From Ananas comosus (Eukaryota; Streptophyta; Magnoliopsida; Poales; Bromeliaceae), in the NCBI RefSeq assembly GCF_001540865.1, contig NC_033626.1, forward strand, positions 13,703,701 through 13,767,700: a DNA stretch of 64,000 nucleotides, written 5' to 3'. The position numbers were made by a program, and so were the translations under genes. The notes under the pieces were generated by a model, which was not told where the DNA came from, ran no database searches, and was given only the letters and a program-made list of their open reading frames with translations. The first letter of the stretch is position 1. Each line of letters begins with the position of its first letter. Below, piece after piece: positions 41,488 through 54,200 of this stretch.

Positions 41488-44055
41488 ATGGAGCTCGTCC
41501 CTCTACGCAACAACAGAAACACCGTTCCCCTCCTCTCTCGACACCGAACCCTAACTCCTCCCCCCCTGGTCCGAGATGTCGTCCGCCTCCCTCCGCCCCC
41601 CGCGACGACGCCCGTCCAAAGCCGAAGGCAAGTCAAAGGCGAGGACGCGGGCCGGGGGGGCTGTCGCTGGAGCCGCAGGCGCGCTGCGCTGTACATCGCG
41701 ATGGGCACGCGGGGCTGGCGCTGTCGCTGCTGGTGCTCTACGGCTGGGGCGTCCTGTCGGACTTCCTGCGGCCGCTGCAGTGGCGCTGCTTGCTCCATCC
41801 GCTCCGCGAGATACCAGAGCGCCGCTCGTGGCCTTCTGGGACCCTCGCCGCGCCTCGCCGACAGGCTTCCACTCCCGACCGTCCTCGCGCCTCCCCTTCC
41901 GGCCGCCCTCGCTTACTCCGCATCCCACCCTCCGACGCCGCTCGCCGCCCTCCTCGCCGCCCTCCCGCTCCCCATCCTTCCCGCTCCTCGTGGCTCGCTC
42001 CTCTTCTCTTAGTCCTCGCCTTCGAGCGCCTTCGCCTCTCTTCCTACGACCCTCTCGGCCCTCCTATCTACTACGCCTTCCCCTGCTCCGCAAAAGCTCA
42101 TCTCGTCGCCCTCTTCGTCTCCCCCTGCGACCTTCTCCTTCCTTCCAAGCCCTTCCTCTTCCTTCCCCGGGGCGGTTCCTCACTGCCGGCTCTCAGCAGC
42201 CCTCACAGGACACATCGTCGCCCTCGGCCTCATGCTCGGCATGATCTTCGGATTCCTCGCCGGCGGCGTCTTCTTCTCCTACAAGATCGGCGTCGAGGGC
42301 AAGGACGCCGTCGTCTCCCTCAAGGACCACGTGCAGAAGAGCAACTACGCCGAGCGCATCGGCATCAAGAAGTGGATCGACGACAACGACATCCCGGGCC
42401 TCGTCGACCAGTACTCCGCCAAGGTCTACGACACCGTCTGGGACCAGCTCGACCAGCTCGCCCTCCAGTACAACCTCACCGACTTCACCGACGAATTCCG
42501 CCACTTCCTCATCGCCCGCTCCGTCGGCCCCTCCGGATCGTCGTCAGCGGCGGCGTCGACGGCGCTGATCAGCTCGGCGCCCCATCCCTACTCCAAAAAG
42601 CTCCAATCTTTAAGCGTCCGCATGAAGAATCGCGAGTGGGCCGAGATTTACAAGGAGTTAGATTCTTTCTTCAGGGAATTGCCCATCACAAGAGAGGACC
42701 TGGTGGTAAAGGCGAAAGTGCTCGCCTCCGAATGGACGGAGATTGCGAAGAGGATACTTTCCAGCGGTACCTCGGTTCTCGGCGGGAGCGCCAATTTGGT
42801 GTTCTCGATTTTCTTAAGGATTCTCTCCGGCGCCGTCGAAGTCCTCAACTTCGTCTCCCAATTGACCGTTTTCCTCTGGGTTTTGTACTACTTAATCACG
42901 GCCGAATCGGGTGGCGCGACCGAGCAGGTGGTGGGCTTGCTACCGATATCGAAGCCGGTCAAAGATCGGTGTGTTGAGGTTATTGATCACGCCATTAGCA
43001 GTGTCCTGTTAGCTACCGCAAAGATTGCAATCTTCCAGGGGTGCCTTACATGGCTCTTGTTCAGATTTTTCTCGGTGCATTTCGTGTACACCTCGACGCT
43101 TCTTGCGTTCGTTAGCCCTTTAGTGCCAATACTCCCGCAGTGGCTCTCATCGCTCTTTGCGGCGGGGCAGTTGTTAATGGAAGGGAGGTATGTATTGGCC
43201 GTGGTCGTGACTGTGATTCACCTTTGGCTGATGGATTACGGGACGACGGTGATTCAGGAGGATATACCGGGGTATAATGCATATCTTACTGGACTCAGCA
43301 TTCTAGGCGGCATGACGTTGTTCCCTAATGCTTTAGAGGTAACTCTCCCATTCTTGGTTATCGATGTCATTGCATTACGTTCAGTTATACATGATGTGTG
43401 CAAAAGGAAATTAGAATTTTCAATAAAATTTTCATTACCGCATTATGGTAATCCATAACTTGAATAGTGTAAACAAACATGGTGGTTATTGAATTGCATT
43501 ATTGTTATAACCTGCTGGTTATTGGATGTCTACTGAAGAATATGTCGAGAGTGCCGTTTTATGAACAAATTTGCACATTGATGCATGAAAATATCTCTAT
43601 TCGGAACACAAAATTGCTATCTTGAATGCATAGTTAAACCTTGAAGATAACTAGATGACGTTATAGTTATATTGGCTCTTTGCTATATGGCAGATTTCAT
43701 GTATGACCAATTAGAAAAGGTAATAGAATAATATTCCCGAACCATGGTAATATTGGTTTCTCCTTCTTATGGTAGAATTGCAATTTAGCTAAATAATAAT
43801 TGCATTTATATGTATCCCCTTGCATCATTCTCCTTTCTTATGGTTGAATGGAAAACTTAGCTAATTAATAATTTCACAATCAGCTTGTTTTTTCTCTCAA
43901 AGCACCTTACAGTCCATGTGGTTTCTAATCCACAGGGAGCAATAATGGGCCCGCTTATAATGACCGTTGTCATCGCCCTGAAGAATCTGTATGCAGAGTT
44001 TGTGCTCGCTGATACAGAACAGCCGCACACATCTGAAAAGAACAAACACCTTTAG
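41488..44055 (+). CDS. TMEM245/AI-2E (PerM-like) multi-pass membrane protein, first exon frame-broken in this sequence
   Basis: Plant homologue of human TMEM245 (At5g55960 type), function unknown. Exon 1 ends at 43338 (GAG|GTAACT) and exon 2 is 43936-44055. The frame from 42232 to the stop is clean: [36 protein letters not shown], membrane segments at [16 protein letters not shown] and [15 protein letters not shown], the family tail [37 protein letters not shown], and a hydrophilic end. Upstream, MELVPLRN at 41488 is the expected start. The conserved pieces [42 protein letters not shown] and [12 protein letters not shown] each lie in a different frame, with at least five changes between about 41690 and 42235. 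These fall in GC-rich homopolymers and look like missing single bases. Either sequencing error or a decayed 5' half; I favour error because the rest is intact. Confidence 0.88.
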
Positions 44056-46877
44056 CTTTTTGTATGGTGCTTTGCTCGTATCCTGTAGCACACTATATTC
44101 AACTCAACTACTGTTCAAGTGTTCGGTGCAGCCCTCTAGCGCACCCGATACGGTCCCACGCCGTCGCTGATCGCTTCGACCGAATTGTCAGCGACAACGC
44201 GACCGTGGGTGCACTTTGTGGGGATGCAATAGTGCACCCCACATTTCAATGTCAGCTTGAAAAGCAGATGAGCAAACACTAGATACTCTCCTGTAATACC
44301 TCAGTTATAGTCATTTGGTTTTCATCGACTTTTCTCCTATTAGGAAGGGCCATTTATTATTCAGGAATGAGTTTTTGTGTAATGAGACTTGGTTTGTCTC
44401 TCTTGTTTGATTCAAGAGATAATTTTGTACATTCTTTTGTATTTATCTATATGGGGACTTGTTTAGTCTTCTTATAAATATGGGTCATTATGTTGTAATT
44501 TGGGTTTTGTATTCTTGGATACGATATTCCACGTTGTTATCTGTTGGTACTTCATAAAAGATTTTCAATGAAATTAGGCTGTTAACTGTTGCTTTCAAGC
44601 AGATATTTATGCGATTTTTCATGTTCATTTAGACAAACCCACATTACGGTCGGTCACAGAGGCACGTTGGATAATGAAGATCTGAGCTAGTCTCTCTTTT
44701 AATCCAACTAAATATCGAGAAAATTAATACACGATATACATGCAGTGAGCAAGATTTTACATATCATGTGCCACAACTAGTGATATAAATAGATCATAGA
44801 TCATGTTCATTCTATTTGACTTTTTATAGAGCCATTTTTACTGATTTTTGCAGAATTTTATTTGCTTTTGTAAGCTTCTGCTTCTTTCACTAGCCATGTT
44901 TGTCACAGTTGAAGTGCATATAATGATAGGAGAATCTTGAAGCTACTCAAAATAGAAATTCTCTTAAAAGCACAAAAAAGTATAGACTTTTTAGGTGGAT
45001 AAAGTATAGGCTACATATTCAGAACACATATTTACATCTTAGCTTGAATTTTAGTCTCACATCCGAGTATCACTTTTCACTGTTGTTTATTATATCTAGT
45101 CACAGGAATTTTCCCACTCTGTTTGATTCATTCTCTCACTGGTGGCCTATTGGCTTTCTAAGGACCCAAAAAAAAAAAAAAAAGGTTTATCTAATTATTT
45201 CGCAATACAACACTCGTTTTAGCCATTATTCATATACTTATTACTATTGCTTCTTTTTTTTTTTTTCTTAACTCTTTCTTTTATCCAATTCCTATTAAAC
45301 CAAACAGTATTTCATGATCTTATTATCCCATGGAATAACTTTTATTCTCACGACTTTTGGTTCATTTCTCTTATTTCATAATATTATGTTAGCATGTTAT
45401 TAATATGCTAACAAATTTATATGATATTTTAAATTGCGCGTATTATTATTATCTAAGCACAATTTTTCACATCATAGATTTCAATAAATCAACAACATAT
45501 TTTGAGCTACTATAACATATTCCGGCACAATATTTTGCGGAATGAATAATGCAATTCTCAAAAATTAATATGTAATCCTCGTCAAAACTTTTAGTACTTC
45601 TCATTTCTAAGCAACATCACAATGGTAAATATCAAACTGCTGTAATTTTCATTTATTCAGGTTTTAATTTGCAAAATAAAACCAAACTGAGTTACCCAAA
45701 AAAAAAAAAAAAAGAATGCATCAAAATGGCTTGCTTCGGTTAAAAAAGTTTGTGTTCGAGCCCAATATATATTGTTTCCTGCTTTTGATATGAATTGGTG
45801 CAATTACATATCATCAGCTAAGTTTTTTAAAAATTATATTAAAAATATATGGTTCCGAATTCTTTTAATTCTTCGTAAAAATCTTTACTACATAAACACA
45901 AAATGACTCTCAAATCATTTGTGAGAAGAGAAACATTTCGAGTTATTTGGCTTTTATTAAATAAAATTTTCTAATAAATATCCGTTTCTCATGATCATAT
46001 GTAAAATGAAACATGCTCAGATTTTTCAGAAAAAAATATATAGGAGAATATCAAAGAATAGGTAGAGAAACAAACAAGCAAATGTGTATTTGTTGCGTAT
46101 TTTTTTATGTTGTCCAACAACAAATGTCATCTTCATATTTGATTTCACTAAATAAAATATTTAGTGTCAACTAATGCATATCCTTTACCCATCATTTGTA
46201 AAATTCAAAGCCAAGTTTGATTATCTAACTAAAAATATTATAACACAGAAATTTCAACAAGCATGTGCCTTTTTTTTTTTTATTTTTTTTCTTTTTTTTC
46301 TTTCGAACTTGTTTTATCCTCTCTTGAATTTCTGAAGAATTTAATGTCGTTTGAAAAAGTATCAGCAACTTTTTGTTGCAAAATTTTAGCTTTTTTTTTT
46401 CATGGCGATAAAAAAAAAGGCTATTAAAGTTGTTTCTCATACAAAATTTTTAGTCCACTAGGTTTATTTTCTTTTTTATTTCTATTTTGAGATTGCTCGT
46501 TTGCTTCTTCTATAGTATTTTCAAAAGCCAAAGCACCACAAATATTTTGTAAATTAAAGAAGAGTTATATGATATAACCAAAAAAGGGAAAATTTAATAT
46601 GGCATCGCGGGTACATATTTAGTGTTTTTTTTGGGGATGAAAACACAGATTTAATTATCATAAATTAGAAAACATACCAAAAGGAATAGCTGAATAGTCA
46701 CATTGATGGTGACCATAATAAAAGTTCTAGATTTCAATTTCATATAAAGTTCTCATAATATTTTAGCTTATATTAGCCTTAAACATTGTGGGTCAATTAC
46801 GCTACAAAAAGATCCTTTGATTCGGCCAAGAATCATGTGATGTGAGTCATGTGACCTAGTCTTATCTCTTTAGATTT
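44056..46877. other. 3' region of the TMEM245-like gene and intergenic DNA
   Basis: 44056-44600 is likely 3'UTR (several AATAAA-like sites around 44470-44580). Further right is AT-rich DNA with poly-A/T runs at 45167-45183, 45252-45266, 45699-45714 and 46270-46300. No gene is supported. Confidence 0.5.
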
Positions 46878-47517
46878 TTATTAAAGATTAAATTACAGAA
46901 AATCTTATATCAATACCTTTTTCTCTTTTTTTTTTTTTTCTGTCATTCAAAAATCTATACTTTATTTATTTAAAAAATAAAAAATATTCATTCGGTTCTC
47001 GCCGTCAGTATTCCCTTTATATCTTATTTTTTATACCCAAAATATCCTTGAAACTCACATCTTTCTCATTCTTCCTCACCGACATCCTCGCCCTACTCCG
47101 CCGCCTCGCGCTCACCCATGCCTCGTCCTCGCGCACTCCTCTTTCCGTGCCTAGACACACGCCCTCGCCCCTCCTCCGCTGCCTCACCCTCGCCCATCTC
47201 TCCGCCCATACCCACCACGATCTTCTCTTTACAATCGTCGAAATAGAGGGACGGCGAGGGTGCTGGAGGGGCAGGGAAGCAAGTGAAGAAAACGAAGTTG
47301 GAGCTAGGGTCGAGAGAGGCGGGGGTAAGGGTGCAAGATGAGCAGGATTACAAAAGAGACGAAAAAGATTACGATAATTTGATCATTTTGTTGTACCATA
47401 CCCCATTGTGAATATTTTTTATTTTTTAAAAGGCAAAGTATACGTTTTAAATAATATGAGAGGAAAGTGAAAGAACGAATATCGACAGAAAAATTTTCTA
47501 TAATTAGCCTTTATTAA
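46878..47517. mobile_element. Foldback element with a short GC-rich core
   Basis: The left arm (TTATTAAAGATTAAATTACAG, TTTAAAAAATAAAAAATATTC at about 46970-46990) is matched inverted on the right (GAATATTTTTTATTTTTTAAA at 47410-47432, TATAATTAGCCTTTATTAA at about 47499-47517); arms ~100 bp. The core 47050-47345 is abruptly GC-rich (CGCCTCGCGCTCACCC) and open for 97 codons, but encodes only Arg/Ser/Pro/His low complexity. Same architecture as the element at 37771, though the ends are unrelated. Confidence 0.65.
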
Positions 47518-48049
47518 ATCCATGCTAGATCTAGAGAGAGTTGAGCCTCGGCACAAATATCTGTACTTATGATTTTTAGTCATCGAATTGTCTCGATATT
47601 CGTATAGTGCTAGTAAAAAAAAAATTAATAAAACATGTTGTTATTTTATCGTACAAAAACTAAACTTTCTAGTTATTAATAAACTTAAAAATAATTAGTC
47701 TTAATAATTCCCTGAAACCGGATTTGGTGGTTCCCTCCGAAAAACCGGAAAGCGCGTGAGCTTTTGTTGGCCGCAACCAGCTTTTTTTTTTAAAAAAAAA
47801 ATGAATACAATATTAAAAAAAGAAAAAAAAAACTTCTTATTAAAAAAATAAACTGTTGTGAGTAGTTGGGTTACATACTTAAACGTTAGGGAAAGTTCGT
47901 GCCCTTTTACTCCCTATCAATAAATTTTGTCACGTTGCAGTCACGACTACTACTATTATTATTATTTTATTATTAACATTAAAATAAAAAAAAAGCAAAG
48001 GAAAAGAAATTATTACATTACACTTTTAATTTTTAAAATCTTAATTTAC
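47518..48049. other. Intergenic DNA without a gene
   Basis: A- and T-rich with poly-A tracts; nothing recognisable. Confidence 0.5.
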
Positions 48050-48665
48050 CAAAACTTTTGAATTATTACAATCAGGACTCACAATCTAATTTAGTTAAGT
48101 AAAAATTAATATATTATTAATGTGAAAGTAATATTACAGTGTTACGATTGATGATGTGATAGTAATTGCAATGTTATGTCATTTTACATCAACGATATGT
48201 TTATATTTATTCAACAAAATTGAATTATGAGATTTGATTGTAATAGTTTATAATGTTTGAATTAGAAGTTACAATAAATTAAAGGTTTGTAAATTAAAAT
48301 ATTAATATATTATTGATGTGAAAGTAATGTTGTAATACTATGATTAATAATATGGTGATAATTAAAATGTCATATCACTTTACATCGGCAGTACATTCAT
48401 AGTTATCAATTAAATTGAATTGTGAGTTTTAACGACAATAATTTATAAACTTTGAACCAAAAGTTACAGTAAGCTAAAAATTTATGGACTAAAAAAATAG
48501 TATATCGTTAATATTAAAATAATATTATAATATTGCGATTACTTATACGACGATAAGTAGAATACCGCATCATTATATATCAGCGATACACCCATAATTA
48601 TTCAAATAAATTAGATTGTAAAATTTAATTGCAATTGTTTTAAAATTAAAAGTTTGCATACTAAA
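48050..48665. repeat. Diverged tandem repeat, three units of ~195 bp
   Basis: The phrase AATATATTATTRATGTGAAAGTAAT starts at 48108 and 48304, and its diverged form at 48499, a spacing of 196 and 195 bp. Each unit continues with a CATTTTACATCARCGRTA-like block and an AATTGAATTRTGAGWTTT-like block and ends with a TTACAATAAATTAAA-like block. Very AT-rich; no ORF. Confidence 0.85.
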
Positions 48666-49836
48666 ATATCATGCGCCTAATAGTAATTTAACAAAATAAA
48701 GAAAAAATAAAAAGAGACTTAAGCTACAAACTAATTTATTTGTCTTTAAAGATATAAGCTTGTGCAGCAACATCTCCAAAATAGAATTTGTGATGGATTT
48801 TTACCAAGTTCCAATTTTAAATTTGGGACAATTATTAATTTACTGAATCGATTTATACAGTCTTAAACTTTAATTAGTACTTCTCTCTGTAATTTAGCAT
48901 ATTTATATTTTTATCATCTTATAATTTAGAAAATTTATGTTTTATTATTTCAAATTTTAACCTTTTTTTAATCATAAAAATACATAGTAAAATTGTCTCA
49001 TATTTTAAATGTCCTTCTTACTTTGTCTCTCTGCTTCATCACCGATTCTAGTTACACATCGAATAATACCATATTAATTAATATATTAATATAAATAAGT
49101 TAAATTAAGATAATTTCTATGCAGGGCTTTGTAAATTCATAGAATGTTTTATACGCATATTATCGGGTCACAATCAGTTCGGTTGCTTCAATATCCGATA
49201 TGCACATAGGATTAGCGGGTCGTAATCGGATTGAAACTAACAAATATTTTTAAAGCCTAATTTTAAAATTATTAACTTAGGATCCTAATATTTAGTAATG
49301 TGTCTTTTCATAATATTGTAGTTACGTACTCTTCAAAAAGTTTGGTCATCATTGGTTAAATTGAAGGAACTAATTTAGTTAAAGAATTTGCAAATTATTG
49401 TCTAAAGAACATAATAATATTATTCTCTCAAACAAGTCTAAGTTAACAATGAATTAATTGTATATTTTTTCTGTATTCTTATTTAAAATCTATTATTAGA
49501 TCCCATATATCAACACTTTGTAAAGAAGAATAAAAATATTTCTTCTTTTTTAAGACTGTTTCTTGCCTAAAAGTCAAAGTCAAATAGTTGGTAAATTAAG
49601 AATTTACAAAACTAGAAAGGATAATATAGTCAAATAATTGGTAAATTAAATATTAACAAAATTAGAAAGGATAAGATTAAGCTTTTGGTACAAAAGCAAT
49701 AGTTTAGTTCTATGCCACAAAGTATTAGAGGAGCATCATTACCCGGTCCAAAGAGGCCTCAGGCTAATCCATGGACCCGTGCCACAGCCTACATCTTTGG
49801 AAAAAGCTATGAACTCGCAAATTCACGGGGAAAAAA
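48666..49836. other. AT-rich intergenic DNA
   Basis: No gene. A local near-repeat of AAATAGTTGGTAAATTAAGAATTTACAAAAYTAGAAAGGATAA-type sequence occurs at about 49580-49630 and 49630-49675, a small tandem duplication. Confidence 0.45.
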
Positions 49837-50015
49837 TTTAAAGCGACTGACCGTCCCCAGTGCAAGTGGCAGAGGGTTTGGTAGTTGATATCCGAGACCC
49901 AATTTCGAATTCTAATTGATTCATATTTCCAGCTAAGTTTATTTCTAAATGAAATAAACGAAACAGATAGCATGTTAGCTATCTCTCAAATAAAAAAAAA
50001 AAAGTTTAAAGAGAA
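49837..50015 (+). mobile_element. tRNA-related SINE, second full-length copy
   Basis: Body about 49846-50002: ACTGACCGTCCCC, GTGCAAGTGGCAGAGGG, GGTAGTTGATATCCGAGACC, box-B-like TTTCGAATTC, then TAAACGAAACAGATAGCAT, CTCTCAAAT and poly-A. Same family as 31083. A short imperfect direct repeat TTTAAAGmG flanks it (about 49837 and 50005). The box B is mutated, so this copy is probably inactive. Confidence 0.82.
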
Positions 50016-50558
50016 TAGTTTCCCCCCAAATAAAAAGTTTTTACAAAATTTTAGAAAACTCAAAACCGAAAAGAGATACCGTTCTTCGTCTTTTTCAATC
50101 TGATAAGTTTTATGCGCTAAGATACAGATATTCTAACACTTTTTAATATTATAATTTACATGCTAAATCGCTTAGTGTTGAGGTGTAGCTTATGTGCTCG
50201 TGAAAATTTGGACCTCAAGTTTGAAGCTCCAATAATAAATATAGAATTTTTTTAATTGTTTTTTTACAATTATTGATACCAATAAATATTTTGAAAGAAA
50301 AGAAAATTAAAATTTAGAATTTATTTTTCTTAATTAATTATTAATTAATACATGAAATTTGAGCTCATCAGTTAAAATTGCAAGTACTTGCAAATTGCAC
50401 CCCAAATTAAAAGCCCAATACTAACCACCATCTTTATTCTTTGGAGTGAAAATTGGAAAAATTATCCACAATTAATAAAAAATTAAATATTTAGTAATTC
50501 GGTTTAGAGCTTTTTAATTTCTTAATTAGATTCCAAAGTCAACATGGACTACGCGGGA

Positions 50559-50596
<38 letters not shown>

Positions 50597-51239
50597 GAGA
50601 GAGAAAGAAGAGAGAGAGAGAGGAGATGGGAAGAAGACTCTTTCTCTCTCCTCCCTCTCTCTCTCTCTCTTGTGTCTCTCTCTACGCTTCTTCTTCTTCT
50701 TCTTCTTCTTCATCTCCTCTCAAGCAACAAAGTCATAAATGCCAACGAAGTTAGGGTTTTCCTGTATCCTGAGAAAAGTAAAAAACATCCCGACTTTTCT
50801 CCTCCCCGCGATCGATTTTCCGTGCACTCCTACGAAAGCCACCGATTAAACCTCCATTTCGATCGATTTCTCAGCTAGTTACTCCGTTTCCACGATCAAA
50901 TTTGAGCTGAAGTTAGGAAATTTTGAAGCTTTTGACCATTGATTCTTTCCCCTTTTTTTTTTTGTTTTTGTTTTTGTTTTTGGTTTCACTCTCTCTATTC
51001 CTAAATCTAAAACATGGATTAGGGGTTTTGATGAAGTGGTTATAGAGCAATTTGTTTCTTTTAGCTCATTTCTTTTTGGAGAATTTACTGGATTAAGTTC
51101 GATTTCTAAGTTTCAATTTTGGTATCGGCACACAAAATCATATTTTGAAGTGAAATAAGCATTTTCACGAGCTAAATCCCTAATTTTCCCTTCCAGTTTC
51201 CTTTTTTTTTTTTTTTTTTGATCGATTCATTGTCCCGAA
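50016..51239. other. Upstream region and long leader of the C2-GRAM gene
   Basis: Contains (GA)n at about 50567-50625, then (CT)n and TTC repeats at 50640-50715, typical of a plant leader/core promoter. A poly-T tract ends ten bases before the ATG at 51240. The reading frame at 50672 starts at a GTG inside the TTC repeat and is not a gene. Confidence 0.5.
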
Positions 51240-54200
51240 ATGAGGCTAATCGTACAAGTAATCGAAGCTCGTAATCTCCTAGCGATGGATTCGAACGGAT
51301 TGAGCGATCCGTACGCGAAGCTACAGCTGGGGAAGCAGCGGTCGAAGACGAAGGTGATCAAGGAGAACCTAAACCCTACGTGGAACGAGGAGTTTAGCTT
51401 CCGCGTTGGGGATCTCAACGACGAGCTCACCATTTATGTGCTCGATGAGGACAAGTACTTCGCCGACGATTTCTTAGGGCAGGTCAAAGTGTCCTTGACC
51501 AAAGTGTTGGATGCGGATAACTTTTCTCTCGGCACGCAGTGGTATCAGCTCCATCCTAAGGGGAAAAAGTTAAAGAACAAAGATTGTGGTAAGAAATATT
51601 TTTTTTTTTTTTTATATAAGAAAAAAAGATTTTTTTTTTTTTGGTTCTTTTGATGATTGGTATTTTGTTTTAGAGTTTAATTCAAGTTGTTCAATGCCAC
51701 TGATGGTTAATAATAACGCCGACGTAGTTATGTTTTGTATGCATGAAATTAGTTGTAATGTTCGATTAGTTATACAGTTGTTGATCCATGTTTCTATTAC
51801 TATTTAGGTATGATTTCTATATTGGTTCATTTTGCTCCATTGTGGGAGAATATGGAATCCATTTTCCTCAGTAATAGATGAAAACCAACACTGATTTTTT
51901 TACCTTTGTCCCATTTTGCTCTGTAATAAAAATAAAAAGAACAAACTTGTTCGTCCTGTCGCATATGATAGACAGAGTACTTCTCTCATTACGTAAACTC
52001 ATGTCATAGCTAATCGGATAGATAATCTTGATATAATTGGCTTTTCTTTACAGGAGAAATTTGTCTCACGATTTCCTTGTCCCACAAAAGCGCTGAAGAA
52101 TCACCAAAAGCGGCAAGCGTTATGCAACCTTTATCTGATGATCTTGCATCAAACTCGGACAGATCAGGGGAGTTGAAGACAGGGCTTCCGTTATCCAATG
52201 GTAACAAAGAACCATCTCCTTTACCGAGCGCTGATGAAACAGAATCTACCAAAGATGACAGGACAAATGGACCTTCATTGGTCGACCGAATATACCAAAT
52301 TTTTGCCGGGAAAAATCAAGTAGAAGCTACATCGTCAGAAAAGGATTCTGAGTTATCTGAAGACCTTCGAGAAGCCTCAACAAATTTAGAGGTTTCTGAA
52401 ATCCAAATTGATGATGCATATTTAAACCTCTCTTTTGAGGATTTACTAAAAACGTTCGAATCCAAACATCAAGAAACGGAAACACCTGAATCCTTACCAG
52501 GCGGAGTTGTGCTCGACCAATGTTATGCTGTTTCGCCGTTTGATCTGAATACACTTCTCTTTTCGCCGAGTTCAAACTTTTTACAATCACTTGCAGAGGT
52601 TCAAGGGTCTACTGGCCTGCAAATCGAACCTTGGAGACTCGAAAATGACGGTGAGATCCTTAAAAGAGTGATTAGCTACACCAAGGCCGCCACTAAATTA
52701 GTTAAGGCTGTTAAAGCTACAGAGGAGCAGACATACTTGAAGGCTGACGGGAAAACATATTGCATCTTGTTAAGTGTTAGTACTCCTGATGTACCTTTCG
52801 GTACTTCTTTTAGGACGGAGGTCCTCTTTTGCATAATTCCGGGGCCCGAGCTGCCCTCTGAAGAAAAATCTTCACGCCTTGTAATATCATGGCGCACAAA
52901 TTTCTTACAAAGTACCATGATGAAGAGTATGATTGAAAATGGGACAAGGCAAGGAATGAAGGAGAACTATGCGCAGTTTGCTGAGTTGCTTTCTCAGAAT
53001 GCCAAGCCACTTGATTTAAAGGACACTGGATCTAGTAAAGAAGAAATATTGGCTTCTTTGCAAACTGAGGAGGAGTCTGATTGGAAGCTGGCGGTTCGAT
53101 TCTTTGGGAATTTTACTGTTGTATCCTCGGTATTTGTAGCCATTTATGTTTTTACTCATATCATGCTTGCAAAACCCAGTGTAGTTCAGGGGCTCGAGTT
53201 TCCGGGCCTGGACCTGCCGGACTCGATTGGGGAAGTTGTGGTTTGTGGGGTTTTGGTACTTCAAGGACAGCGTGTTTTAAATATGTTAGCACGCTTCATG
53301 CAGGCCAGGCAGCAAAGAGGTAGAATTTTGTCCTTTTTTCAATCATAACCTGTGATAGACTTTTGAGTCTTTTCAAACTCTTCATTTGATTATCTGGCGA
53401 TATTATCGTAATGTTTAGGAAGTAACATGTAATATGTACAGGCAGTGATCATGGGATCAAAGCACAGGGGGATGGATGGTTATTAACTGTTGCCTTGATC
53501 GAGGGAGCCAGCCTAGCAGCAGTGGATTCAACCGGTTATTCTGATCCATATGTGGTGTTTACCTGCAATGGAAAAACAAAAACGAGTTCAATCAAGTTTC
53601 AAACTTTAGAACCTCAGTGGAATGGTAATGCCCTTTTTTTTTCCCTCCCTCACTTCTTCTGTATCAAGATTACACTAGCTCGAGGACCTCTGCATCTTTT
53701 GAATATATTTTTTTTTCCGGCATGCGAGACCTATTGAGTTGATGGCCTTTATAACTAAGAATCCAAGATTATGACATTTTTAGCTTATATGACATATAAT
53801 TCAAAAAATTACAGTATGAACAGTATATTTTGATTGCCCTGAATTAAACTGACCAGAAAAATTAGCCAAGACATTCTGAAATGATAATTTTGAATTTATG
53901 ATGTCAGTCTGTTGGTCTAGCACTCTAGCTTGACACATCACTTCACAGTATGCAATAGATTATGATGTTATGCATTAGAAATTTGATGTGTAGGCAAAAG
54001 CAATAGTTGTAAAAAATGAATTCATCATATTGCTGTACAGCTGTAGTAACAGAACGAATACTGGTGCCTGATTTTGAGTAAAAATGTGGTGGACGGAGCA
54101 GACCCTTTATTATTTGTTGGATTTATGTTGCTTGTACTATCTAACTCATTTCATTTTAATTTTTGCAGAAATTTTTGAATTTGACGCCATGGATGATCCT

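Noticed and set aside
45690..45810. SINE-like box B (GTGTTCGAGCCC) after a poly-A tract
   Set aside because: No box A, no match to the three SINE copies and no flanking duplication.
47048..47341. 97-codon frame starting MKLTSFSFFLTDILALLRR, signal-peptide-like
   Set aside because: It spans the border between the AT-rich arm and GC-rich core of a foldback element; no family similarity.
50672..50878. Leucine-run frame before the C2-GRAM gene that looks like a signal peptide
   Set aside because: Starts at GTG, the Leu run is a TTC/CTT microsatellite, and it lies in the leader of the downstream gene.
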